Part shown: piece after piece, positions 41,770 to 53,116 of the stretch
Layout of the letters: every line of letters starts with the position of its first letter
How positions within the stretch are numbered: the stretch's first letter is position 1
Assembly: GCF_947179165.1 (NCBI RefSeq)
Contig: NC_077238.1
Span: 48,030,293 to 48,094,292 of the forward strand
DNA from: Solanum dulcamara
Taxonomy: Eukaryota > Streptophyta > Magnoliopsida > Solanales > Solanaceae
Direction: 5' to 3'
Length of the DNA: 64,000 bases
Translations under genes and position numbers: made by a program
The notes under the pieces: model-generated
The model's input: only the letters and a program-made list of their open reading frames with translations
Told to the model about the DNA's origin: nothing
Databases searched by the model: none

Positions 41770-43890
41770 TGTAACACTCCATACTATTTTAACTTAGATA
41801 AATTTTGAGAAACCAAAGAAAGTTGTGAAGTGCACTATCCAGTGGCCAACACATGGGACCTATGAGTTTTAGGTGGGACTCACAGAGTCCATCAATACCT
41901 TGCCAAATTTCAGAAGTATAGACTAGTTTTTATGAATGAGAGTTACAAATGTCGAAGGAATTACCACCCGTAACATCCATAATAGGGTCAAGTATCATAT
42001 TCCAGTATCTACTGGTTTGTGCACTAAGTTCCACGATTGTGTCCTAAGACCCATAAAAGTTCCTATAGATCATAGGACTATCCATAGGCCCCATACCATT
42101 TTATCCTTCAGTAAGGCCTATGCGAGCCCCTTAAAGATCCGTCTTATGGTTTACCACCCGTAGAAAGTTATTCGTAAACCCAATGTTCAAATTTCATAAG
42201 TCCATGTTTTGGATCATTGTTTCTATGACCGATATTCTACAGTCTATAGAAAGTCCAACGATCCGTAAAAGGGTTCGTAGGCGGCCAGATCAAGTTTTTG
42301 ATGAGGGTTAGTTTGATCTTTTCCCACCTTTCCAAAACATAACCCAATATATTTTGGAACTAAAATTAGTCCCTTAACAATACCCAACGGGGTTACTCTC
42401 TTATTAACACTTAGAATCTTTTGAGAGAAAGAATTGGAGAAAAGAAGGAAAGCTAGGGTTCAAGAGTTTCAAGCAAGATCTTTTAGTTACTTTTAGATAA
42501 TCATCTTTCCATGTATGTAAGGCTAATGACAATATTGGACCAAGTTCTTACTCATGCCCTACATCTTCATTCTATCAAGTTGAGTTGGAGTTTGAGTTTC
42601 AATTCTGATAAAGTGAATTCTTGAGTTATCTATAATTTTTTTTATTGAATTCTATTATATATTTAAATATACTTTGATGATTTTCATGAGTTGAATTCTT
42701 GATATGTGTGTTCATGTTTGCATTCACATGAACCCTAGTTGAGTTTTGCACTAATTATTTAATGCATTGTTTGAGTTAAAGAATGATATATTTTCATCTA
42801 AGAAAGAGTTTGAGCATAGGTTGAGTATTGAGAAGTGTCTTGATTACTATTTTGAGCATGAGTATTATTGAGTCTAAATGAGTTTCAAAATAATGAATTC
42901 AAACATCTACTTTTGAGATTACGTTCAGAAGTCAAGTTATGCTTTTAAATACATTCACTGAGTCAAGATTTTTATCTATTTTATAGAGAGAGATGAGTTT
43001 ATAAGATTGGAGTTTTGATCTAACTCCCAAAGAGACTAAATGAGTTAATTGAGTATATACACTCACTTGAGATATCAGTCTGGTAAATAAATTTATTTTG
43101 GAAGTAGTATTGAGCATCGATTTGGATAAGAGTATAGAATAACTCAAACCCCATAAACTACATTGCTAGCATAGAATAGGATTGTACCGTTCATTCGAAA
43201 AACTCCTCATAGTCCCAAAAGAGGACTTTTTATTGGATCCATGAGATGAGTTTGTGTCCTTACCCTAGCAAGGTATTCAACAGTTGTGGCAATGACAACA
43301 AATCATTGTATCATCACGTAGATCATACATGATAGTTGTTGGTTAGAGATACTCCCAAAAAATTATATTTTTATACACCGAGTCATATTACATATTCATA
43401 TCTTTTAAATCACCATTTTACATGTATTCCATGTTTCATTGAGTTGCGCTATTTGGCATAGTTGAGTTCTTTGATTTGTGTATTTTTGAGTAAGTTTCCT
43501 TTTAGCTATTTTACATACTGTACATTTCATGTACTGACGCCATTTTGCGCTGCATCATTTTATGATGCAGATAGGTGATAGAGATCCTCAACAGGCGCAC
43601 CATTGAAGATTAGCTTTCCATCTAGCATTGTGATGAGACCTCTTTTCATTCAGAGGCACTCTTGAGTCTTTACTTTTTAGTCTTCATTATTAGTAGTTGA
43701 GGTAGCCGTGGACGTATCCCTTTACCTATTCAGAGTCAGTATTTAGAGGCTTCATAGATTAGTCAGACAAAGTTTGAGTCTACTCAATTTTATTCATTTG
43801 AGTTATATTTTGGAACATTGAGTTACTTCTCATATAGATTTAAGCATTGATTTTTAAACTAAGATTATTAAGTTTGCATATACTTGTTGT
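41770..43890 (+). repeat. Element E 3' LTR, end missing
   Basis: Starts TGTAACACTCC and aligns with the 5' LTR from 41,998 onward through the ttgagttt-rich region. It ends at 'tacttgttgt' (43,890), where the 5' LTR continues 'gcccatctg' but here mitochondrial DNA begins. The frames at 41,936-42,163 and 42,932-43,147 are chance. Confidence 0.75.
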
Positions 43891-46880
43891 AATGGATGAC
43901 CCTCAGAAACCACACGTTTCTCTGGATCATCATAGCGTGCTTCCACATATCCACTCAGAGAAAGGTCTTTTCATAATGAATGACCCTCGAAACCATAATA
44001 TATTAATATATGGTGTAGATCCAGATGATAGATGGAAGAAACACCAAACATATCCCAAACTTCTTGCTCCCACCAGCCGGCTGATGAAAATAGACTGACT
44101 ACCAGAGATATTCGTGTTACTTCATCTGCACTTGTTTGTACACGAATGTGTGAGTTATACGGAATACTTAGTAAATTATAGACCACTTCAAATCTTTATT
44201 TTTGAGAGGTATAATCAACTCCATAAATATCTATCAAAACTTCAACCCTTGTATAGGTATGCAATTTCAGAAAGCACAATAATTCAAATAGGTACCCCGT
44301 ATTGGTATCAGATCTATTCCTATGTTCCAATATTTCCATTTTTTAAACCCATTTCTTGGGTAAAGTCTCCCAACTATATTTGAAAATGAATTGATTATCC
44401 ATAAAAAGAAAGAAATTTTTCTTCTAGTTCCGCTTCTTGCTCTTCCAATTCAGAAAAAGACTTGTCAGAAATCGCCGGTTGGGTTGGTCCGACCAAGAAA
44501 ACCATGGGACTTTTGGGAATTGCTTGGGTTGATATAGGCTACCTAGTGATTTACAAGCGCCCTCACTATACACTTTCTATATATCTATCTCCATCTAATT
44601 AAAGACATCCATTCCATTGATAATCAGGCTCAGCAAAAATGAGACTAGGGATCATGCTCCCCGCTTTCTTCCTATGGTTACTATTAGAACACAAGCCAAG
44701 AACTCAAAACCAAAACACAATCACCCTTAGTAGTTTTTAAGTTTTCTCCCTTTTCTTCCGGCGAAGGTAAATAGTCAAAAAGGTTCCTCATAGAACGCGA
44801 GCATTAAGGCTTTCATTGAAACAAAGAGAGAGGAGCGAAAAGCCACTTGACTGGTTGGAAAGGAGCATGTATCCTTTTTTTGTAAATAAAGAGGGCTATT
44901 TCATGAGCCGCTACTAATAATCAAAAAGGTTCACAAGGAGTTGAGTCTATAGTGACAAAGGGAACGTTTTCACTAGATCCATGGAAAAAGTATTCACTAC
45001 TACTTACAGCGCCTTCATTCACTCATCTTGCTACTTTAGAACTATTCATTAAATATATGGAGTCAAACATCTCTCTACAATGTTGCGTAGGTAGACTGAT
45101 TATTGTAGGTGACTATCTCTAGTGGTTTAGAAAGAGTTCTGGTGCTACCAACTTCTTTCTTTGTAGTCTAGTAGATCTGCATGCTCTAGTGGATCTAAAG
45201 TAGGTTTATGTTCAGCAACAGAAAGAGGTGAGGTTCTACTTTCTTACCTGAGAATATTTACAAGGGGGAAGCCTTGAAAGGCATACAAGTGCGTCTCTTA
45301 TAGACGAATACTGATTCAGTCTGCTCCTACTACATAGGAGTCTCAGTCAGTAGGTGCCAAGTCAGCCCTTAGTGGCCTATTTGCCTTGGGAGTGGTTCGG
45401 CCATCAAGATACTTTGTGGGGTAGGGGATTAGATTTGTGATTGCTGCGGTTGTTATTTGCAGGGTATGTGAAACCCCACAAGTTGACTAGTGCTGAGCTA
45501 GGAGATTTTCCTTTAGATTATTACAACGCTTGTTGAACGGTTTAAGTAGAAGTGAATAGGTAAGCAGTAGAAACCCCCTATCAATCCATCTCCATAGGAG
45601 ACAATATGAGCAAAAGACAAGAATCCCTAAATCTCGCAGAAAAGAGCTCACTCTGGGGGAGTGAGTGGGGTATTTAAAAAGAGGAGCCACGGGTTTTTTC
45701 TTTCCATATAGGAAAGGTCTTGGTTTGGTATGGCATTAGAGAAAACTTGTTATGGTTATGCGTCTATATAGAAAAGGCGGGTGGGGCTTCAGACAACTTT
45801 TTTTGAATAGTTTCAATCAAAATTCCATCGATTATAGCTAGTGATTGCCCGTGTTAGTGTGTGATCACCAAAGGTGAAGTAACCATTCAGATGCTCTCTC
45901 TACCCATGCCGATGACTCTTAGCCAATTCCGCTAGGTAAGGCCAGGAGCTGGTTTGGGAAATCATGGGGCCTTACTTATTCAGGGGGACTTGATTCTAAA
46001 ATGGAATGATTGATAGAATCGATATTTCATAGAAGAATAATTGCGACCATAAAAATCCTTTTACACCTGCACATATGGATGAATATATAAGAAAGTTCAC
46101 ACACCCTGGAAATATCCATCATCCCTGACTTGCCAGCTTGATCGCTTGTCTTATTTACCCTTTTCTTAGTGGGTGGTTTATGTCTGGTCCTTCGGGTTGC
46201 CTGACCTGGGCTAATGGCACTTCATAACGTCTTGTCTGGAGTCTAGCGACTCTCTAAGGTTTTCATGTACTAGTACATTCCACCAAAACATCTTGAAGAA
46301 TTCAGTGAATGTATTGAAACTTAGTAACACAAGACAATTCACTGAATGGTTGTTGTGTCTACCGGAGGAGTCTGAAATCAACAATATGAAACTGCTTGGG
46401 CATTAAGTCTTCCGCTGCCTGAGGAAGTATGTGAGAGGATTAATGTTGAGCAGAAGCGGGGTTAAAGTAGCCAACAACGCATCCCTCTTTACTTAGTAGG
46501 GCTTGAAACGCTGGACAGTTTGGTTTCCTTTCCTGTCCAATATTTTCCATTCAAGCCGAAATAGGAAAATCCACAAGCACCACTAGGTCCGATCATCGGT
46601 TAAATGTTAGTAGGGTCTGATATTCATTCCTTACTCAAATAGGAAGCTGGCAGTATCAATCTAGCGGCATGGTCCAGAACAAGCCTTTCCTTTACGAATC
46701 CATGGGCTTTTTGTTTTGGTTATAAGAAGTGCTTCTTTACTCGCTTGCAGTGCCTCGACTTGAGTTTCCGCTGTAGGATTGAGTGATGTGACGATAGCTG
46801 AAGCCAAGGTTCCTTGGTATGCTCCATAGATGTTCGTACAATTCTTGTTGATTTTGGGTGTGTTTGAATTCATTCTCTCA
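43891..46880. mobile_element. Nuclear insertion of mitochondrial DNA
   Basis: The left part is unquestionably mitochondrial because it carries a whole nad9 gene from its start codon. The next 2.4 kb (upstream of nad9) differs in texture from the surrounding LTRs: balanced base composition and short GC-rich words such as 'gaaatcgccggttgggttgg', without retrotransposon domains, as expected of plant mitochondrial intergenic DNA. I cannot place these parts by memory, so the right limit (about 46,880) is uncertain. The frame at 46,661-46,873 (minus) is in this stretch and is unidentified. Confidence 0.7.
43902..44402 (-). pseudogene. nad9: Mitochondrial nad9 pseudogene (NADH dehydrogenase subunit 9)
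   Basis: NAD9 is a subunit of the matrix arm of respiratory complex I. The minus-strand frame begins with ATG at 44,402-44,400 and reads 'MDNQFIFKYSWETLPKKW', then 'VYNLLSIPYNS' and 'VQTSADEVTRISLVVSLF', then 'WEQEVWDMFGVSSI' and 'SGYVEARYDDPEKRVVSE', in order without a frameshift. At least three in-frame stops interrupt it (after KKW-V, after 'TSQK' and after 'GFEGHSL'), and many Arg and Pro codons are changed by C-to-T or G-to-A. It lacks only the last ~30 codons, being cut at the junction with element E. It cannot be expressed in the nucleus as a working protein; it is a transfer relic. Confidence 0.93.
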
Positions 46881-47390
46881 TTAGGTCTTCACTAAAGGAT
46901 TATCCACCTTCTCAAGCCTCTCTACCATACCCTTAGAAAGTGACAATGGATGACTTCCATTACTAAATGGAAGAAATTCTCAAACTAGTTGATAGTTGTT
47001 CCCTGGTTGCACCCCACAATGGGTTATAATTTACTAAATCACATGTTTCTATTTATGGAACATCACAAGTAGACTTTTTTGGGAGAGAATCACTCAGCGC
47101 AGGGCCTCCCATGTGAGGTCAGGTGATGTTCAATAACTCAGGTAGGAAATGTTGAAAAGAGGCTAACGATGCAAGAGCTCTTTTCCCATTATACGCTCTA
47201 AAAAAAGGATATGTTGGGGTTTTGGACATTATGTTGAGTAAGGGGTCCAAACCTTCCAAAAGTGATAGGTATGTGTTTTTTCTTGGTAGTCTCTTTCTAT
47301 ATTATGCCAACCTAAAAAGAGCAATGGAAAGTGGATTTCTGGTTCAATAGTCTCGAGAAGGTATTACATATGACCATACTTTTGTAAAAG
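46881..47390. other. No gene seen
   Basis: No domain in any frame. It lies between the mitochondrial insertion and the segment shared by elements F and G; which of the two it belongs to is not clear. Confidence 0.35.
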
Positions 47391-47890
47391 CACCATTAAG
47401 AGGTCGAATATATCTTCGGAGAGAGTGGAGAATTAAATTTAGTCTTCTAAACAAGGCGAGAAAAATTATATTTACTCTGGTTGTAAGGGTCAAATGTATC
47501 TTCGGAGAGAGTGGAGAATTAAATTTAGTGACACATGGTTCTATTTATCTTGCTCTATTTATGGTGGCAGTGTTATGTGTTATTCATATGGCTTAATAAT
47601 TATTGGATAAGATTTGAGAAATAACTCTATAGGCGTTTGACTCGAGTGTTTTAATAAGTTCTTTTGTGGTTTCAAGTTTGGTAACTGGTATAATTAAATT
47701 TTTACGAAGGATACAATAAGATCAATGGAGAGGTGATCAATGATAGCTAAGATACGTGAATTCATAAAGGTCTTCAATGTATGAGCTAATGTTGATAGAT
47801 AACTGGTTACATGGATGGAATTTGAAATTCAAGCTATTCATTTTAAGTCTACATTATGGCGGTAGGTTTCGTCAAAGTATAGAATGACAA
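47391..47890 (+). repeat. Unidentified segment shared with element G, copy in F
   Basis: About 430 bases match 57,130-57,570 in inverted orientation: shared blocks include 'attattggataagatttgag', 'agttcttttgtggtttcaag', 'tcaatggagaggtgatcaa' and 'atgagctaatgttgata'. It carries an internal duplication of about 35 bases ('tatcttcggagagagtgg', at 47,408 and 47,490). It is followed directly by truncated RT. No known domain was recognised in any frame. Confidence 0.65.
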
Positions 47891-47892
47891 GA

Positions 47893-48720
47893 TGAACTGA
47901 GTGTTTCGCTCATACTTGGATTCTTTTGTGATAGTATTCATTGATGACATCTTGGTGTATTCCAAGACTGAAGTAGATTATGTCTGCCATTTGAGGTTGG
48001 TACTTCAGAAGTTGAGGTAAGAAAAGTTGTATCCAAATATTTCTAAGTGTAAATTTTGGCTTGATTCTGTGACATTCTTAGGACACGTGGTGTCCAAGGA
48101 GGGGATTAGAGTGGATCCATCTAAGATTAAGGCAGTTAGAGGCTGGACAAGGCCTACTTCTCCTACTGAGATTTGTAGTTTTATGGGATTAGCTAGTTAT
48201 TACAGATGATTTGTGCAGGGCTTCTCCACTATTGCAGCTCCATTGACTAGATTGACTCAGAAGCCCATGGATTTTCATTGGTTCGACGAGTGTGAAGCGA
48301 CCATCTAAAAGCTTAAGACTTTATTGACTTCGGCTCCTAGTTTGATGCTACCCGAGGAAGGTGTGGGATTTACTGTATATTGTGATACTTCCAGTGTTGG
48401 TTTAGGCGGTATATTGATGCAGAAGGGGAAAGTGGTTACCTATGCCTCGAGATAGTTGAAGGCCCATGAGAAAAACTATCCTACTCATGATTTAGAGTTA
48501 TCGACTATGGTTTTTGTGCATAATTTATGGCGTCATTACCTATATGGTGTGCATTGCGAGGTCTTCACCGATCATAGGAGTATTCAGTATATATTCAGTC
48601 AGAGGGATATGAACTTGAGGCAACGTAGATGGCTTGAGTTGCTGAAGAACTATGGCATGACTATCTTGTATCAACCAAGAAAAGTCAATGTGGTGGCAGA
48701 TGACTTGAGCAGGAAGTCCT
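47893..48720 (+). pseudogene. Element F reverse transcriptase (from palm) and RNase H
   Basis: Begins inside the RT palm, with '[13 protein letters not shown]' (catalytic DD intact) near 47,930-47,970, then 'FLGHVVSKEGIRVDPSKI' and 'FMGLASYYR'. RNase H follows with 'GFTVYCDTSSVGLGGILMQK', 'HDLELSTMVF' and 'EVFTDHRSIQY', so all usual acidic residues are visible; it ends 'VVADDLSRKSS'. In-frame stops lie at 48,207-48,212 (after SYYR), near 48,305 and near 48,453, each one transition from a Gln or Arg codon. The RT part upstream of the palm is missing. Confidence 0.85.
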
Positions 48721-48879
48721 CTAGTATGGGGAGTCTTGCAGCGATCCGAGTTGAGGAGCAACCATTGGCTAGAGATATCCAGAGACTGGCTAATAGCCTT
48801 GTACGGTTGAAGATTTCAGAGGATGGTGGTGTTCTTGCCTTTGTGGAGGCACGTTCTTCCTTGGTTGAGCAGATTCGAG

Positions 48880-49900
48880 AGAGACAGTTTGACGATGAGA
48901 AGTTATGTATCATTCGAGACAAGGTATTAAAAGGTGAAGCTAAGGAGGTGATACTTGATTCGGAAGGCATACTGAGGATTGGTGGCAGAATTTGTGTGCC
49001 TAAGGTGGGTGATCTGACTAGACTTATTTTTGAAGAGGACCATTGTTCAAGGTATTCCATCCATGCGGGAGCGGCCAAAGTGTATTATGATCCGTGATAG
49101 CACTATTAGTGGTGTGGGATGAAGAAGGACATCGCAGAGTTTGTGTCCAAGTATTTGACTTGTCAGCAGGTAAAGTGTGAGCATCAGCGGCCTGGAGGTG
49201 TGATTCAGAGGATGCCTATTCCCACTTGGAAATGGGAAATGATCACCATGGACTTCTTTATGGGTTTACCTCCCACCGTGGGTGGTTATGATTCTATAAG
49301 GGTGGTTGTTGACAGATTGACAAAGTCTGCCCATTTTATTCAGCGGATAAGCTAGCCCAGTTATATATTAGCCATATCATTCGGCTTCATGGTGTCCCAG
49401 TATCCATTATTTCGGATTGAGGTTCAGTATTTACTTTGCACTTTTGGCAGGCATTACAGCATGGTTTGGGTACTAGACTTGATATGAGTACAGCTTTTTA
49501 CCCACAGACCGATGGTTAGTCCGAGCGGACGATCCAGGTGTTGGAGGACATGCTCCGAGCTTGTGTTATTGATTTTGGTTCTATATGGGATCAACACTTT
49601 CCCCTAGCGGATTTTGCCTACAACAATAATTATTACTCCAGTATCTAGATGGCTCCATTTGAGGTTTTGTATGGTAGGCGGTGTCGATCCCCTATTGGAT
49701 GGTTTAACTTAGCTGAGATGGATTCCTTAGACACAGACTTGCTTAGAGATGCTATGGACAAGGTTCGTAGGATTCAGCGTAGACTCTTGATAGCCCAGAG
49801 TAGGCAGAAGAGTTATGTACCCTGGAGAGTTCGACCATTGGAGTTCATGGTGGGTGATCATGTTTGGCTTCGAGTGTCTTCCATGAAGGGAGTGATGTAG
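48880..49900 (+). pseudogene. Element F integrase
   Basis: The zinc domain reads 'EEDHCSRYSIHAGAAKVYYD' (both His) and, after stops at about 49,095-49,110, 'KYLTCQQVKCEH'. The core has the first Asp in 'ITMDFFMGLP' (49,240), the second in 'ISD' before a stop at 49,418 and the Glu in '[12 protein letters not shown]' (49,520). Later come '[12 protein letters not shown]' and '[15 protein letters not shown]'. The frame shifts near 49,345, where about ten codons before 'DKLAQLYISHII' are missing. Other lesions are single stops. Confidence 0.85.
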
Positions 49901-49951
49901 TTCAGGAGGAAGGGAAAGCTTAGCCCTTGATTCATTGGCCCATTTGAGATT

Positions 49952-50326
49952 TTGGCGCGAGTTGGAGAGGTAGCTTATAAGTTGGCCTTACCACCTAACT
50001 TATCCGCTATGCATAACGTGTTTCATGTTTCTATGCTCCAGAAGTATGTTCCGGATGAGTCCCATGTGTTATCACTAGATTCAGTGGAGTTGGGTCCAGA
50101 CCTGACATTTGAGGGGGATCCTATAGCTATTCTAGATAGGAAGGTTCGTAAGCTTAGAACGAAAGAGATAGCTTCAGTGAAGGTACAATGGAAGCACCGT
50201 TCAGTCGTAGAGGCAACTTGGGAGACGGAGGCTGATATGCGTGCAAGATATCCCCATCTTTTTGAATATTCAAGTATATTCCTTTTTTTATGTTTGAGGA
50301 CGAACATGATTTTTAGTGGTGGATAA
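49952..50326 (+). pseudogene. Element F integrase C-terminus and chromodomain
   Basis: An open frame of 124 codons: 'VGEVAYKLALPPNLSAMHNV', 'FHVSMLQKYVPDESHVL', the linker with 'ELGPDLTFEGDPIAILDRKV', then the chromodomain 'VKVQWKHRSVVEATWETEAD' and 'MRARYPHLF'. It is the best preserved chromodomain in the window besides that of element C. It ends beside the 3' LTR at 50,327. Confidence 0.88.
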
Positions 50327-50617
50327 TGTAATGACCTATTAGGTCATTTTGAGAACGAGTCCTCCTCCTTTCAAACGAGGCCCTTTCCGTAAACTTTTAA
50401 TTGGTTATTTGGACTATTCGATAACTTTGGTTAATTAGTTAAGGGATAATTTTAGAGAATTAATTTAATTGATGGGCTAAAGTGTTAATTTATTTAATAC
50501 CCTATACCACTTTTCTTATATTTATTAAAATAGATTAGTAGGGTTTGTAAATTTTAATACATAATTAGTTTGGAAAAGGAAAAAAATAATAAAAGAAAAG
50601 AAAAAAAGAAGAAAGAA

Positions 50618-50657
50618 TTATATATATATAAAATCTGATGGCCTAATGCCATCAGAT
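50618..50657 (+). promoter_or_regulatory. Element F LTR TATA box with adjoining hairpin
   Basis: TTATATATATATAAAA (50,618-50,633) is followed at once by ATCTGATGGC-CTAAT-GCCATCAGAT (50,633-50,657), a perfect inverted repeat with 10-base arms and a 5-base loop. The expected start site falls in or just after the hairpin. Downstream (50,660-50,770) the plus strand is almost all purine. Confidence 0.55.
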
Positions 50658-51693
50658 GTAACGAGAAAAAAACAAGAACGCCGACGAAAAGAAAAAAAAA
50701 CCTGGAAAAAAATACGGAGGAAGAAAGAAAATAAAGGGGAAAAGAAAAATAAAGGAGAAGAAAAAAATAGGGATTTTCATTCCAAAGCATCAAGGTAATT
50801 ATTCTCATCCTTTTGATTAAATTTTTATGCGATTATGAACATATATTTAGGGTATATTGGTGGAGAATTAATGCTAAAATAAGAAAATATGACCCTAGGG
50901 TTCTTCATATAAAATCTTGATTTGGAGGTCGAATAACGATCCATTTTAGCTGAAATTTGACATGTGAGTTTATTTTATCATGAGTGAACATAATTGGAAA
51001 GAAAATTTCAGATTTGACTTTAATGACATAGAATGAGTTAGTTCCCGAATTTTGATATATTGAGATAGATAATTAAATATTAGGTATATTATATTTTATG
51101 AATTCTATTAAATTTATGATATTGGAGAAATTAGAACCTAACCCTAGGCTTAAAATTTGGAAATATGAGATTGACATGTTATTTGACATGAACATTAGGA
51201 ACTTGATTATAGATTTAGGTAGGTTTTGGGTCTAGGCGAGACATATAATAATATGAGTGTTGTTAGTTTTGAAATCTTATTGTGGTTATTTATTTGATTA
51301 GATTATACTTATTTGGAGGCCCAGCGAAAAGGGAAGTCTCAAGTACCGGAGTAATTGTTTGATTAATTAAGGCAAGTGAATTTCTAAACCTCAGTTTAAG
51401 CTTGTAGATGCTTGTATTTTTGTGTTATGTATACTAGAGAGTAATGAGAATTAGACTGGATTATTGACTATATGATTAACCTTAAAAATGGAGATGAGGG
51501 GTAGAAAATGGTGATCTAATGACATGTATTGGTGGAATTGATATGTTATAATTGTGGATTTATTTTGGACATGTGAAATGACTATGTTGATGTGAGATAG
51601 AAAAAATTATGGTTATTGTCATATTATTATCGTGAATTATATGAACATAATTGATTGCATTAGTTCTAACATATTGTGTTGAGATTGAAAATG

Positions 51694-51860
51694 ATATGAA
51701 ACAAAAGGGGTCGGGCCACACGCTCCGTGGCAGGTATTATGAAACAAAGGGGTCGGGCCATATGCTCCATGGCAGGTATTATGAAATAAAGGGGTCAGGC
51801 CACACGCTCCGTGGCAAGATATATATATTGAGGGGATGGGCCACACGCTCCATGGCAGGT
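51694..51860 (+). repeat. Tandem array, ~42-base unit, four copies
   Basis: The unit contains 'aaaggggtcgggccacacgc' followed by 'tccgtggcaggtattatg'. Copies start their 'gggg' at 51,707, 51,749, 51,791 and 51,832, a period of 41-42. The last copy is diverged. Open frames on both strands here come from the repeat and are not genes. Confidence 0.85.
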
Positions 51861-52605
51861 TACATGGACAGAAATGTCCCCATGGGTTCTGAACTGTAAT
51901 TCAGCGGATATGTACCGATAGGACAGACATGCATCATCTCATTGCATTGCATCGCATTTTGTTGATATTTCTGAATTCATGTTTACCCCTTTATTGCTCT
52001 GTATATGCTGAATTTTACTTGATATGATTCATTGATGAGACTATTGATGAGTATTCATGGATTGTATTATTGTTATTATTGTACGGGTGTAGAGTTGGGC
52101 TGGTTTTATGCAGGTTGTAGTTAAGGAGGGTCGGTTGGAAGGACAGGAGTACTTGTATCTATTGAGCTTTGCTTAGTTTTAGTTGTCCACTTGTTGAGTA
52201 CTGTGTTATTTGGTACTCACCCCTTGGTTCTACACTTGTGTAGGTTGTGAGTCCGGACTTGCTTGATCTCCTAGTGTTTCCACTACATCCGAAGCTATCA
52301 TTCTGAGTGTTGAGGTAGCTGTTACATCCATCTAGCGGACACCTCTTACTCTTTTAATATGTTTTAGTCCTATTCTAGAGACAAAGACATTGTGATTGTA
52401 TTTTCTTTCGTACTTCGATAATGTATTAGTGGCTTGTATACATGACAACCAGTCTTAGGGATTTTGAGATTATTTATTTGTTTTTGACTAAGTTAAACCT
52501 TGTTTTATCTCAATTACTTCCGCATTTACTTTCCGTTGAGTTTTAGGCTAACTTATCTCGGTGGGTTGAGATGAGTGTCATCACACCTGGATTCAGGTCT
52601 TGACA

Positions 52606-52830
52606 AATATACATTTAATGTTACAAAATGATGCCTTAAATTATACCAATAAAGAGGTTGGCAAATGGCTAATTAAATTATACCAACTTTGCATGTTAGA
52701 ACTTTATCAATGACCTTTTAGTAGTGTTTGCATAGCCAATCTAATTAAGTCACAATTCTTTCATTATTTTTAGTCACAGGATCAAAAATTGCAATGATAA
52801 TTGGATGGAGGGTATTGAAAAATTAATACT
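52606..52830. other. Short AT-rich stretch, nothing recognised
   Basis: About 225 bases between the LTR of F and an older LTR fragment, without coding or terminal repeat features that I can see. Confidence 0.4.
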
Positions 52831-53116
52831 AATGTAATGAGCCTAAAAGTCATTTTTCATAAATTTCATAAAAATGACTATTTTACCCCTTCCGGTTGTT
52901 TCTTTGAGTCATAACTAATCAGTATCCCGAGTCGATTTCGTGAAATTCCTTGAAAAGTTGAGATTTTTGGTAAACTTTGAGTTTTAGAGGTTTAACTAGA
53001 TTAAAACTGGTATTTGAAGTCATCCATAGTTTTGGGTCTCAGAATAGGGTTCCGTCGATTCCATCAGCTTCAAAATGTTGAATTCGGTCTAGGAGAGTTG
53101 ATAGAATCAGATTCAG
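52831..53116 (+). repeat. LTR start fragment, distantly like element A
   Basis: Begins TGTAATGAGCC and follows the LTR start of element A (8,413 down, minus strand) in layout: 'agtcattttt', 'ttttacccct', 'ggtctaggaga.tt'. It stops where element G begins at 53,117, so G appears to have inserted into it. Confidence 0.5.

Larger units (their letters stand above)
39140..43890 (+). mobile_element. Element E: internally deleted gypsy-type element
   Basis: Two long similar blocks in the same orientation (39,140-41,298 and 41,770-43,890) flank only about 471 bases. The second starts TGTAACACTCC; the first ends GGAGCACTACA, the matching imperfect terminal inverted repeat. Between them are a primer-site-like word and the last ~55 codons of a pol chromodomain on the plus strand, so nearly all of gag-pol has been lost. 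The 5' LTR lacks its first few hundred bases (junction with D) and the 3' LTR is cut by mitochondrial DNA. Confidence 0.75.
47391..52605 (+). mobile_element. Element F: 5'-truncated Ty3/gypsy chromovirus
   Basis: Plus-strand order: unidentified segment, RT from the palm onward, RNase H, integrase, chromodomain, 3' LTR. No gag, protease or 5' LTR is present. The coding part is fairly well preserved, with most breaks being single stops in one frame. The LTR family matches element G, and pol resembles A and D (Tekay/Del-like). Confidence 0.82.
50327..52605 (+). repeat. Element F 3' LTR
   Basis: About 2.28 kb, TGTAATGACC...GTCTTGACA. Its first 250 bases match the start of the LTR of element G (54,593 down) block for block. 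It contains a TATA box and hairpin (50,618-50,657), a purine-rich tract (to 50,770) and a 42-base tandem array (51,694-51,860). Confidence 0.78.

Noticed and set aside
43902..44402. A working nuclear nad9 transferred from the mitochondrion
   Set aside because: At least three in-frame stops, loss of the C-terminus and no targeting presequence.
46661..46873. 70-codon minus-strand frame in the mitochondrial-like insertion
   Set aside because: Not matched to any mitochondrial gene I know; no initiation context or neighbouring coding sequence to support it.
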